In this document: piece after piece, positions 40,302 through 48,249 of the stretch
How positions within the stretch are numbered: position 1 is the first letter of the stretch
How the letters are laid out: each line of letters begins with the position of its first letter
Source: CAZPXF01 sp964590945
GTDB lineage: Bacteria > Bacillota > Clostridia > Lachnospirales > Lachnospiraceae
Length of the DNA stretch: 48,249 nt
Reading direction: 5' to 3'
Assembly (NCBI GenBank): GCA_964590945.1
Contig: CAZPXF010000003.1
Coordinates: 1-48,249 of the forward strand
Made by a program: the position numbers and the translations under genes
The notes under the pieces: generated by a model
Seen by the model: the letters and a program-made list of their open reading frames with translations, nothing else
What the model was told of the DNA's origin: nothing
The model's database searches: none

Positions 40302-40450
40302 AAATGTCCTCCCGGTTTTGACTTTTCCGGAACAGCGTCCGTTTTTATAATCTATGAGAAAATACAAAAAATATTCAAATCTCTTAGTGACAAAAGCAGA
40401 CGTCTTTAGTAAACTATGTATAGTGTGCCAGAAAAGGAGTTGAGGGACAG

Positions 40451-41026
40451 ATGTTTATTATAGCCGGACTTGGAAATCCGGACAGGAAATATGAAGGAAC
40501 AAGACACAACGCTGGATTTGCAGTCATGGATGCGCTTGCAGATCAGTATAATATAGATATGAATATCCGCAAATACCGGGCGTTTTGCGGGAAGGGAATG
40601 ATCGAAGGCCGGAAGGTGTTCCTGATGAAGCCGCAGACGTATATGAATCTGAGCGGGGAGAGTATCGTCCAGGCGGTGAATTTTTTTCAGGCCGATCCGG
40701 AAACGGAGCTTTTGGTGATCTACGACGATATCAATCTGGATACGGGGCAGCTGCGCATCCGCAAGAAGGGAAGCGCCGGAGGCCATAATGGAATGAAGAA
40801 TATTATTGCCCATCTTGGAACACAGGTATTTCCAAGGATCCGGGTCGGCGTCGGCGATATTCCGGAGCATGGCGATCTTGTGAATCATGTACTCGGACGC
40901 CTGAAAGGAAATGACAAGGAGCAGGTGGAGGAAGCTGCAAAGCTTGCAGTTCAGGCGGCGGCTATGATCGTGAACGGTGAGATCGACGCCGCGATGAATG
41001 AATATAACAGGAAAAAGAAGGAGTAA
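40451..41026 (+). CDS. pth: Pth: peptidyl-tRNA hydrolase
   Basis: 191 residues. Motifs: IAGLGNPDRKYEGTRHNAGF (with the catalytic His), FLMKPQTYMNLSG, and KGSAGGHNGMKNIIAHLGTQ. It hydrolyses peptidyl-tRNA released from stalled ribosomes. The ATG at 40451 has GGAG about 10 bases upstream. It is in the usual pth-mfd order, 3 bases before mfd. Confidence 0.97.
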   Translation: MFIIAGLGNPDRKYEGTRHNAGFAVMDALADQYNIDMNIRKYRAFCGKGMIEGRKVFLMKPQTYMNLSGESIVQAVNFFQADPETELLVIYDDINLDTGQLRIRKKGSAGGHNGMKNIIAHLGTQVFPRIRVGVGDIPEHGDLVNHVLGRLKGNDKEQVEEAAKLAVQAAAMIVNGEIDAAMNEYNRKKKE

Positions 41027-41029
41027 ACT

Positions 41030-44000
41030 ATGCAGGCTTTTTTAAGGCCTTTAAAAGAAATGGAAGAATTTGAAGCCATCTATGAGGAGCGGCTTCGGGA
41101 GACGGGAATGGTGCAGCTTGCGGGGTGCACGGATTCCCAGAAATCGCATATGGTATATGCATTAGGCGATGGTCTGAAATACAGAATCATCGCCCTTTCC
41201 GATGAAGTAAAGGCGCGCAGGTTTTACGAGGATTACCGCTTCTTTGATCCGGATGTATTCTATTATCCGTCCAGGGATCTGCTCTTTTATCACGCGGATC
41301 TTCAGGGGAAGCAGCTTGAAAATGAAAGAATGGAAGTCGTGAAGGCAATCTTTTCCGGGGAGCCGGTTTCGATCGTGTTGTGTGTGGATGCATTTCTTGA
41401 TATGCTTCCGCATCCGGACGCTCTGAAACAGTCGGTTCGCAAGGTGGAAGAGGGAAGTGAACTGGAGCTTGCGGAAATGGAAATGTATCTGGCGGAGCAG
41501 GGATATGAGCGGGAAAGCCAGGTCATGCTTCCCGGCCAATTTGCCGTCCGGGGCGGAATACTCGACATATATCCTCTGACGGAGGAGCAGCCGGTCCGTA
41601 TCGAGCTTTGGGGGGATGAGGTGGATTCCATCCGCAGCTTTGAGCCGGAAAGCCAGCGCTCTACGGACCGGGTAAGGGAGATTACGATCTATCCGGCGCA
41701 GGAGAGAACCGGACGCCGGGAGAGAAGAGTCAGCTTTCTCCGGTATTTTGATCCGAAGGAGACGATCCTGTTCCTGGATGAGCCGGCAAGGCTGGCAGAG
41801 AAGGGACGTGCGGTGGAACAGGAATTTCTGGAGAGTATGGCGAACCGCGCGGAGCAGGGCGTGACGATGGAAGATGATGAGGTGCGTATCTACTCTACGG
41901 ATGAGATCTTCGGTATGATCAATGATTATTATAGCGTAGGACTATCGGTTCTCGAGACACGGTGCAGGGAATTAAAAACAAGGCGGATGTTCAGTATTCA
42001 GACCAAAAGCGTGAATTCCTATCAGAACAGCTTTGAGGTTCTGACCAGAGATCTGAAGCGGCTGAAGAGAAATGGTTACCGGGTGATCCTTCTCTCTGCT
42101 TCCAGGAGCCGTGCAAGAAGGATCGCGGAGGATCTGCGGGATTATGATCTGAACAGCTATTACAGCGAAGATATGGATCTGGAGATCGGCGCCGGGGAAA
42201 TCCTGGTATCCTTCGGACAGATTTCCAAAGGCTATGAGTATCCGATGGTGAGGTTCACAGTGATCTCCGAGAGCGACATTTTCGGCCGCAGCAGAAAGAA
42301 GAAAAAGAGAAAAACATACGAGGGACAGAAGATACAGAGCTTTACGGAGCTGAAGCCGGGGGATTACGTGGTGCATGAGAACCACGGATTGGGGATATAT
42401 CACGGGATCGAGAAGATTGAAGTGGACAGGATTTCCAGGGATTATGTGAAAATAGAGTACGCGAAGAACGGTACGCTCTATATTCCGGTCTCCCAGCTTG
42501 ATATGATACAGAAATACGCAGGCTCCGACGGCAAAAAGCCGCGGCTGAATACCCTCGGCACACAGGAGTGGACACGCACAAAATCCCGTGTCAAGGGCGC
42601 GGTGAAAGAGATCGCAAGGGAGCTTGTGGAGCTTTATGCGGCAAGACAGGAAAAGGAAGGCTTCGTCTATGGGCCGGATACCGTGTGGCAGAAGGAGTTC
42701 GAGGAGCTGTTCCCATTTGAGGAGACGGAGGATCAGGTGCTTGCCATTGAGGCGACCAAGCGGGATATGGAGAGTACAAAGATCATGGATCGCCTGATCT
42801 GCGGGGACGTCGGCTATGGAAAGACGGAGATCGCGATCCGTGCAGCGTTTAAGGCGGTGCAGGAAAATAAACAGGTCGTCTATCTCGTGCCGACAACCGT
42901 GCTTGCGCAGCAGCATTACAATACCTTCCGGCAGAGAATGAAGGATTATCCGGTGAGAGTGGATCTGATGTGCAGATTCCGTTCGGCCGCGCAGCAGAAA
43001 AAGACGATCGAGGACGCAAAGAAAGGCCTTGTGGATATTATCATCGGAACGCACCGGGTCCTCTCTAAGGATATGAAGTTTAAGGATCTGGGTCTTCTGA
43101 TCATCGATGAGGAGCAGCGGTTCGGTGTGAAGCACAAGGAACGGATCAAACAGATGAAGGATAATATCGACGTTCTGACCCTGACGGCGACGCCGATCCC
43201 GCGGACGCTCCACATGAGCCTGATCGGAATAAGGGACATGAGCGTTCTCGAGGAGCCGCCGATGGACCGTCTGCCGATCCAGACCTATGTCATGGAGTAT
43301 AATGACGAGATGGTGCGGGAGGCCATGGAGCGGGAGTTGGCAAGAGAAGGACAGATCTTCTATGTGTATAACCGCGTGGAAAATATCGATCAGGCCGCGG
43401 CAAATATCCAAAGGCTCGTTCCGGACGCGGTCGTGGCGTACGCACACGGGCAGATGCCGGAACGAAAACTGGAAAAGATCATGGTGGATTTCATCAATGG
43501 CGAGATCGATGTGCTTGTATCTACGACGATCATCGAGACAGGACTGGATATCTCCAATGTAAATACGATCATCATCCAGGATGCGGATCGTTTCGGACTC
43601 TCCCAGCTCTATCAGCTCCGCGGGCGTGTGGGGCGCTCCAACCGGATGGCCTATGCATTTCTCCTGTACCGGAGAGATAAGATGCTGAAGGAAACGGCGG
43701 AGAAGAGGCTTTCAGCGATCCGTGAATTTACGGATCTTGGATCCGGATTCAAGATCGCGATGAAAGATCTGGAGATCCGCGGCGCGGGAAATCTTCTCGG
43801 GTCTGAGCAGCATGGACATATGGAAGCGGTCGGATATGATCTCTACTGCAAGCTCCTGAATGAGGCGGTCAGGGAGATCAGGGGACAGGCGCCGAAGGAG
43901 AACTTCCACACGGCGCTGGATCTGAATGTGGATGCATATATTCCGGATTCCTATATTTCGAACGAATACCAGAAGCTGGATATTTACAAACGGATCGCAG

Positions 44001-44356
44001 GAATTGAGTCCGAGGAGGAAAAAGAGGACATGACCGAAGAACTGGTGGATCGTTTCGGGGATCCCCCGAAAAAGGTTCAGGTACTTCTCGAAGCGGCCTC
44101 CCTGCGCGTGCTTGCACATGCCTGCGACGTCTCTTCCGTGGAACAGAAGGGAGAAGAATACCGGTTTACAATGTATGAGCGTGCGCGCATCAACGTCGCC
44201 CGTATACCGGAGCTTTTATCCAGATATAACGGCGCGCTGACATTCAGGACGGAGGATATACCGTATTTTCTGTACTGCGGAAAAAATAAGCAGGAGAATC
44301 CGCTGAGCCTTGTGAAAAATGTGTTAACTGACATAAAAGGATTGATTGAAGAATAA
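41030..44356 (+). CDS. mfd: Mfd: transcription-repair coupling factor
   Basis: 1108 residues. N-terminal UvrB-homology region, then a RNA-polymerase-interacting domain (about 440-500, GDYVVHENHGLGIYHGIEKI), then RecG-like helicase motor domains: Walker A GDVGYGKTEIA and DEEQRFG (Walker B). Motif VI is QLRGRVGRSNRMAYAF. C-terminal TRCF domain (about 960-1108). It removes stalled RNA polymerase and recruits UvrA. ATG at 41030, with AAGGAG in the end of pth. Confidence 0.97.
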   Translation: MQAFLRPLKEMEEFEAIYEERLRETGMVQLAGCTDSQKSHMVYALGDGLKYRIIALSDEVKARRFYEDYRFFDPDVFYYPSRDLLFYHADLQGKQLENERMEVVKAIFSGEPVSIVLCVDAFLDMLPHPDALKQSVRKVEEGSELELAEMEMYLAEQGYERESQVMLPGQFAVRGGILDIYPLTEEQPVRIELWGDEVDSIRSFEPESQRSTDRVREITIYPAQERTGRRERRVSFLRYFDPKETILFLDEPARLAEKGRAVEQEFLESMANRAEQGVTMEDDEVRIYSTDEIFGMINDYYSVGLSVLETRCRELKTRRMFSIQTKSVNSYQNSFEVLTRDLKRLKRNGYRVILLSASRSRARRIAEDLRDYDLNSYYSEDMDLEIGAGEILVSFGQISKGYEYPMVRFTVISESDIFGRSRKKKKRKTYEGQKIQSFTELKPGDYVVHENHGLGIYHGIEKIEVDRISRDYVKIEYAKNGTLYIPVSQLDMIQKYAGSDGKKPRLNTLGTQEWTRTKSRVKGAVKEIARELVELYAARQEKEGFVYGPDTVWQKEFEELFPFEETEDQVLAIEATKRDMESTKIMDRLICGDVGYGKTEIAIRAAFKAVQENKQVVYLVPTTVLAQQHYNTFRQRMKDYPVRVDLMCRFRSAAQQKKTIEDAKKGLVDIIIGTHRVLSKDMKFKDLGLLIIDEEQRFGVKHKERIKQMKDNIDVLTLTATPIPRTLHMSLIGIRDMSVLEEPPMDRLPIQTYVMEYNDEMVREAMERELAREGQIFYVYNRVENIDQAAANIQRLVPDAVVAYAHGQMPERKLEKIMVDFINGEIDVLVSTTIIETGLDISNVNTIIIQDADRFGLSQLYQLRGRVGRSNRMAYAFLLYRRDKMLKETAEKRLSAIREFTDLGSGFKIAMKDLEIRGAGNLLGSEQHGHMEAVGYDLYCKLLNEAVREIRGQAPKENFHTALDLNVDAYIPDSYISNEYQKLDIYKRIAGIESEEEKEDMTEELVDRFGDPPKKVQVLLEAASLRVLAHACDVSSVEQKGEEYRFTMYERARINVARIPELLSRYNGALTFRTEDIPYFLYCGKNKQENPLSLVKNVLTDIKGLIEE

Positions 44357-44370
44357 AAAACCTTTATAAT
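44342..44370 (+). promoter_or_regulatory. Promoter of the PrsA-like lipoprotein gene
   Basis: TTGATT (44342-44347), 17 bp, TATAAT (44365-44370). The -35 lies within the last codons of mfd. The -10 is consensus. Confidence 0.8.
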
Positions 44371-44403
44371 ATATTGGTCAGGTTATTGACAAAGGAGGAG
44401 AAC

Positions 44404-45594
44404 ATGAAGAAAAGTTGGATGAAAAGAGCGGCGGCAGTCGGACTTTCCGCTGTGATGATTGGAGGACTTTCCGCATGCGGAAGCCAGAAGAGTGCAGTAG
44501 ATGCAGAGGAGGTTTTTGCATCTGTGGATGATGATAAAGATATGCAGGTGACAATGGACGTCGCCAATTTTATGGCGCGTTATTCCCAGGCAATGTACGA
44601 GACATATTATATGTCGTATCTCGGAGACGATATGTGGACGCAGAGCGCCGACGAGGATCAGACTTACGAAGATACGGTCAAGAGTTCGGTCAGCACTTCC
44701 ATCGAGGAGATGCTTTTGCTTCGCGCCAATGCAGAGAAATACGGGGTTACGATTTCCGACGACGAGGAGGCTTCCATCGAGGAAGCTGCGAAGCAGTTTA
44801 TGGAGGACAATACGGACGAGGACGGCAATGCGGTGATTTCCGCATCCGAGGATGTTGTAAAGCAGGTGCTTGAGCTCTACACATACCGGACGAAGATGTA
44901 CAATGAGCTTGTAAAGGACGTAGACCTGGAGGTGTCCGATGAAGAGGCCCTTCAGAAAGCGATGGGTTACATTCATTTTGAGGACGACGAAGAGGACTCC
45001 GACGCTTCATCAGATGCTTCATCAGATACAGATTCCGGGGATTCGCCGGACGCTTCATCGGATACGGATTCCGCAGATTCGGAGACAAAGGAGCTGCGTA
45101 CTGCCAGGGAGAAGGCAGACGAGTTTTACGCAGGTCTTCAGGAAGGAAAGGATTTCAAGGAGTATGCAGAGGAGCTTGGCTATGACCCGGTGGAGACCTC
45201 CTTTGACGAGACGACGACGTCGCCGAATGAAGATACGATCAAAGCGGTATGGAACCTGAAAGAAGGCGAATATACAGAGGTCATCGAGACAGAGGACAGC
45301 GGATGCTATATCGCGCTTCTGACAAGCGATTTTGATAAAGAAGCAACAGAGGCTCAAAAGGATAATATCCGTGAAGACCGCAAGTCAGACGCGTACACGG
45401 AAGCAGTTGCAGAACTGAAGGAGAATACGAAGGTAACTGTGAACGAGGATCTTCTGGACGACATTGATTTTGTCGATCAGGGCGTTACCATGTATCAGGA
45501 AGAGACTGCAGATGAAGATACGGAGAGCAGTTCCGAAGATGAGAGTACGGACAGCTCAGCAGATGAAGATACAGATGAGAGCACGGATGAGTAG
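44404..45594 (+). CDS. PrsA-like peptidyl-prolyl isomerase lipoprotein with Ser-Asp repeats
   Basis: 396 residues from the ATG at 44404 after AAAGGAGG. Lipoprotein signal peptide with lipobox GGLSAC (Cys25). A SurA/PrsA-type N-terminal chaperone region (about 30-190) precedes a parvulin-like segment (REKADEFYAGLQEGKDFKEY onward). Between them is an acidic Ser-Asp-rich linker (about residues 198-228). The C-terminus is also a long acidic Ser/Thr/Asp/Glu tail (from about 368). PrsA folds secreted proteins outside the membrane. The acidic linker and tail are unusual and could bind cations or span the wall. Catalytic residues of parvulin are not clear. Confidence 0.75.
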   Translation: MKKSWMKRAAAVGLSAVMIGGLSACGSQKSAVDAEEVFASVDDDKDMQVTMDVANFMARYSQAMYETYYMSYLGDDMWTQSADEDQTYEDTVKSSVSTSIEEMLLLRANAEKYGVTISDDEEASIEEAAKQFMEDNTDEDGNAVISASEDVVKQVLELYTYRTKMYNELVKDVDLEVSDEEALQKAMGYIHFEDDEEDSDASSDASSDTDSGDSPDASSDTDSADSETKELRTAREKADEFYAGLQEGKDFKEYAEELGYDPVETSFDETTTSPNEDTIKAVWNLKEGEYTEVIETEDSGCYIALLTSDFDKEATEAQKDNIREDRKSDAYTEAVAELKENTKVTVNEDLLDDIDFVDQGVTMYQEETADEDTESSSEDESTDSSADEDTDESTDE

Positions 45595-45672
45595 CTTCGC
45601 GGATCGTGCAATACGTACGGGCGACAGGCTCCATATGATAAGAGGATCTGCGCCCGGGCATTCAAAAAAAGA

Positions 45673-45701
45673 TTGACTTTTAAATAAAATTCATGTATGA
45701 T
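45673..45701 (+). promoter_or_regulatory. Promoter of tRNA-Thr
   Basis: TTGACT (45673-45678), 17 bp, TATGAT (45696-45701). The tRNA begins 22 bases after the -10. Confidence 0.8.
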
Positions 45702-45723
45702 TATTATCGGCTTTCATAAAGTT

Positions 45724-45796
45724 GCTGCCTTGGCTCAGCAGGTAGAGCGTCGCCTTGGTAAGGCGGAGGTCGGCGGTTCAAATCCGCCAGGCAGCT
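45724..45796 (+). tRNA. tRNA-Thr (anticodon GGT)
   Basis: Folds as a full cloverleaf: acceptor GCTGCCT/AGGCAGC, D-stem GCTC/GAGC, anticodon stem TCGCC/GGCGG (one T-G pair) with loop TTGGTAA, T-stem GGCGG/CCGCC with loop TTCAAAT. Anticodon GGT reads Thr ACC/ACT. Discriminator base T; no CCA is encoded. 73 bases. Confidence 0.97.
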
Positions 45797-45801
45797 GTTT
45801 C

Positions 45802-45830
45802 GCGAACCCTTGATTTTTTCAAGGGTTCGC
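45802..45830 (+). terminator. Hairpin after tRNA-Thr
   Basis: GCGAACCCTTG (45802-45812) pairs with CAAGGGTTCGC (45820-45830), 11 bp, loop ATTTTTT. The tail is T-poor (TTGGC), so it may act as a weak terminator or a processing barrier. Confidence 0.6.
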
Positions 45831-45900
45831 TTGGCTTTGTGTCAGAAATGTACGCTATGCGGCAGGATCCGTATTTTCAGTTTCTTTTTTTCTGACATTA

Positions 45901-45909
45901 TGGTATGAT
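45901..45909 (+). promoter_or_regulatory. Extended -10 promoter of glnS
   Basis: TGGTATGAT: TATGAT (45904-45909) with the TGn extension. A -35 is not clear. TTTCTGACA just upstream (45889-45897) is the inverted repeat of TGTCAGAAA at 45840-45848. Confidence 0.5.
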
Positions 45910-45963
45910 ATTTTATCATTGAGGATTCAAGGGAATACTATTTTATATATCAGGAGGGAAATC

Positions 45964-47628
45964 ATGGAGAATGAAACAGTTTCAAGAAATTTTATTGAAC
46001 AGGAGATAGATAAGGATTTGAAGGAGGGTGTGTATGATCATGTATGCACCAGATTTCCGCCTGAACCGAATGGATATCTGCATATCGGGCATGCCAAGTC
46101 CATCCTTTTGAATTATGGACTTTCCCAGCAGTACAACGGAACATTCCACATGCGTTTTGACGATACGAATCCGACAAAGGAAAAGGTCGAGTTTGTTGAT
46201 TCCATCCTGGAGGATATCAGATGGCTTGGCGCTGACTGGAAGGAGCATCTTTATTTTGCATCCGACTATTTTGATGTGATGTATGAATGCGCGGTAAAGC
46301 TTATCAAAAAGGGCAGGGCTTATGTCTGTGATCTTTCGCCGGAGGAGATCCGGGAGTACAGAGGAACCCTGAAGGAGCCAGGGAAAAACAGTCCGTACCG
46401 CGACCGGACTGTGGAGGAGAATCTGAAGCTTTTTGAAGCGATGAAGAACGGAGAATTTAAAGACGGAGAGCGTGTGCTCCGTGCAAAAATCGATATGGCC
46501 TCTCCGAACATCAATATGCGCGATCCGATCCTTTACCGTGTGGCGCATATGAGCCATCACCGTACCGGGGACAAATGGTGTATTTACCCAATGTATGATT
46601 TTGCGCATCCGATCGAGGATGCGGTAGAGCATATCACACACTCCATCTGTACTCTGGAGTTCGAGGATCATCGTCCTCTGTATGACTGGGTTGTAAGGGA
46701 ATGTGAGTTTGAGATGCCGCCAAGGCAGATCGAATTTGCGAAGCTGTATCTGACCAATGTGGTGACAGGTAAGAGATATATCAAGAAGCTCGTGGAGGAA
46801 GGCATCGTAGATGGATGGGACGATCCTCGGCTTGTATCGATCGCGGCGCTCCGCCGTCGTGGTTTTACTCCGGAATCCATCAAAATGTTCGTAGATCTCT
46901 GCGGTATTTCCAAAAGTCAGAGCTCTGTAGACTATGCAATGCTTGAGTATTGTATCCGCGAGGATCTGAAGCTCAAGAGATCACGTATGATGGCGGTCAT
47001 CGACCCGATCAGGCTTGTCATTGACAATTATCCGGAGGATATGGTTGAGTATCTGGATGCGGACAACAATTTGGAAAATGAGGAGCTTGGCAAGAGGAAG
47101 GTTCCGTTTGGACGCGAGCTTTATATCGAAAGAGAGGACTTCATGGAAGTTCCTCCGAGAAAATACAAGAGACTGTATCCGGGCAACGAAGTCCGTCTGA
47201 TGAATGCATATTTTGTGAAGTGTGTGGATTTCGAGAAGGACGAAGAGGGCAACGTAACGGTCGTTCACTGCACGTATGATCCGGAGACGAAGTGCGGAAC
47301 AGGCTTCACAGGGCGTAAGGTAAAGGGTACGATCCACTGGGTACCTGCAAATGAGTGCGTGGAGGCAGAGGTTCGTCTGTATGAGAACATTGTGGACGAG
47401 GAGAAGGGTGTTTACAATCCGGAGGATGGATCCCTGAACCTGAATCCGAATTCCCTGACAGTTAAGAAGGCTTACGTTGAACCGGCGCTTGCCGAAGCGA
47501 AGCCGTATGACAGCTTCCAGTTCGTAAGACAGGGTTACTTCTGTGCAGACGCAAAGGATTCCAGGCCGGAAGCACTTGTATTTAACAGAATCGTATCGCT
47601 CAAGAGCTCTTTTAAGCTGCCGAAATAA
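45964..47628 (+). CDS. glnS: GlnS: glutaminyl-tRNA synthetase
   Basis: 554 residues from the ATG at 45964 after GGAGGG; an in-frame start at 45919 lacks a ribosome-binding site. Class I HIGH motif in PPEPNGYLHIGHAKSIL and RFDDTNP just after it. VVTGKRYIKKLVEEGIVDGW lies where the KMSKS loop is expected, with TGKR in place of the common MSKR. The anticodon-binding beta-barrels follow (residues about 350-554). It charges tRNA-Gln with Gln directly. Many clostridia instead use the GatCAB route, so this strain may have both. Confidence 0.95.
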   Translation: MENETVSRNFIEQEIDKDLKEGVYDHVCTRFPPEPNGYLHIGHAKSILLNYGLSQQYNGTFHMRFDDTNPTKEKVEFVDSILEDIRWLGADWKEHLYFASDYFDVMYECAVKLIKKGRAYVCDLSPEEIREYRGTLKEPGKNSPYRDRTVEENLKLFEAMKNGEFKDGERVLRAKIDMASPNINMRDPILYRVAHMSHHRTGDKWCIYPMYDFAHPIEDAVEHITHSICTLEFEDHRPLYDWVVRECEFEMPPRQIEFAKLYLTNVVTGKRYIKKLVEEGIVDGWDDPRLVSIAALRRRGFTPESIKMFVDLCGISKSQSSVDYAMLEYCIREDLKLKRSRMMAVIDPIRLVIDNYPEDMVEYLDADNNLENEELGKRKVPFGRELYIEREDFMEVPPRKYKRLYPGNEVRLMNAYFVKCVDFEKDEEGNVTVVHCTYDPETKCGTGFTGRKVKGTIHWVPANECVEAEVRLYENIVDEEKGVYNPEDGSLNLNPNSLTVKKAYVEPALAEAKPYDSFQFVRQGYFCADAKDSRPEALVFNRIVSLKSSFKLPK

Positions 47629-47660
47629 TGAGGGATGTTTCTGATGAAAGAGGTGACTTT

Positions 47661-48249
47661 ATGGACAATAGAAATACAGACGATTTTTTGAATTTCCTTC
47701 TTCAACGGTTCAAAATTGAAAGAGAGAAGTTTGACAGATCCGGTATATATGCATATACGCAGCGTTTGCTGGCCTACAACTCCAACAAAATAGAAGGCAG
47801 TACTCTTACAGAAGAGCAGACGGCGTCACTTTTTGACAGCGGGACACTTCCTGTATCAGATGACTGTTACAGGGCAAAAGATGTTGAAGAGACAAATGGC
47901 CATTTTCTTATGTTCAATAAAATGCTTGATACATTGAAGGAGCCTTTGACACAGGGGCTGATAAAACAATTCCATTATGAGCTGAAATCGGGAGTGTTTG
48001 AAGACCGGGCAAACGGTTACGCTATCGGCGATTATAAAAAGCGTCCGAATATGATAGGCATATATCAGACAACAAGGCCGGAAAATGTCGAGGCGGAGAT
48101 GACTTCTCTTATTTCATGGTATTCGGAACAAAAAGTGGATATACGCATTTTAGCGGAATTTCATGCCAGATATGAGAGCATTCATCCTTTTCAGGATGGG
48201 AATGGACGGACTGGCAGACTGCTTATTTTTCGTGAATGTTTAAAAAATG
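47661..48249 (+). CDS. Fic-family protein (partial, cut by the window end)
   Basis: 196 residues are visible from the ATG at 47661, which follows GAGGTG. The Fic core HPFQDGNGRTGR (catalytic HPFxDGNGR) is present at about residues 174-185. Near the N-terminus, SNKIEGSTLT matches the (S/T)xxxE(G/N) inhibitory helix of class II Fic proteins. Fic enzymes AMPylate or otherwise modify Tyr/Ser/Thr residues of targets, and the inhibitory Glu keeps them off. The C-terminal part lies beyond the window. It follows glnS by 32 bases. No partner antitoxin-like gene is in view. Confidence 0.9.
   Translation, partial: MDNRNTDDFLNFLLQRFKIEREKFDRSGIYAYTQRLLAYNSNKIEGSTLTEEQTASLFDSGTLPVSDDCYRAKDVEETNGHFLMFNKMLDTLKEPLTQGLIKQFHYELKSGVFEDRANGYAIGDYKKRPNMIGIYQTTRPENVEAEMTSLISWYSEQKVDIRILAEFHARYESIHPFQDGNGRTGRLLIFRECLKN

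Noticed and set aside
41972..43447. A 491-codon minus-strand open frame inside mfd
   Set aside because: The composition is that of the reverse shadow of a real gene; mfd on the plus strand is complete with clear domains, and the frame has no ribosome-binding site or recognisable motif.
45831..45963. T-box or riboswitch leader of glnS
   Set aside because: The 130-base region lacks the stem I, T-box and antiterminator sequences; only a 9-bp inverted repeat and an extended -10 are seen.

Overview
The window is about 48 kb of chromosome from a strictly anaerobic, spore-forming clostridium, most likely a member of the Lachnospiraceae. Evidence for this is a HydCBA-type bifurcating [FeFe]-hydrogenase with sensory paralogues, the sporulation genes spoIIGA, sigE and sigG placed after a Gram-positive division/cell-wall (dcw) cluster, and Shine-Dalgarno-led genes with Firmicutes-type promoters. 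No rRNA, phage module or CRISPR array is visible.

Layout. (1) 1-1183: the last codons of queA, then a relic zone holding a recombinase-like tail, a compact type I toxin-antitoxin locus (28-residue membrane peptide plus convergent sRNA), a short inverted-repeat element and a decayed reading frame. (2) 1184-2280: two 46-codon ORFs and a NapH-type polyferredoxin. (3) 2332-14036: a hydrogenase island. A minus-strand operon (DRTGG protein, GHKL ATPase, H-cluster protein, DRTGG protein, PHP protein) diverges from hydC, a second GHKL ATPase, a 2Fe-2S protein, hydB and hydA. These are followed by a PAS-containing sensory hydrogenase and a SpoIIE-type phosphatase. (4) 14128-16546: tyrA-aroA on the minus strand. 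(5) 16766-20263: map, an ATC-hydrolase homologue, proC and a DUF2804 gene. (6) 20360-22438: an EF-G-2-type GTPase. (7) 22607-34124: mraZ, rsmH, ftsL, two class B PBPs, mraY, murD, ftsW, ftsQ, ftsZ. (8) 34192-39491: spoIIGA, sigE, a beta-CASP nuclease, a DUF445 gene, sigG. (9) 39581-48249: small conserved genes, pth, mfd, a PrsA-like lipoprotein, tRNA-Thr, glnS and the start of a Fic gene.

How parts fit. The hydrogenase island combines a catalytic H2/NAD(H)/ferredoxin enzyme with two H-cluster paralogues, two GHKL ATPases and one PP2C phosphatase. That is the parts list of a redox- or H2-responsive phospho-switch, but no STAS partner is encoded here. The dcw cluster runs into the sporulation sigma cascade: SpoIIGA processes pro-SigE, and SigG follows. 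Two genes (sigG and the second PBP) have their ribosome-binding sites inside strong RNA hairpins. The toxin-antitoxin locus at 443-755 is the most compact candidate system: its sRNA carries a near copy of the antisense of the toxin start region, and the two genes meet at a shared bidirectional terminator, as in Fst/par modules. All reading is by eye; no database search or folding calculation was run.
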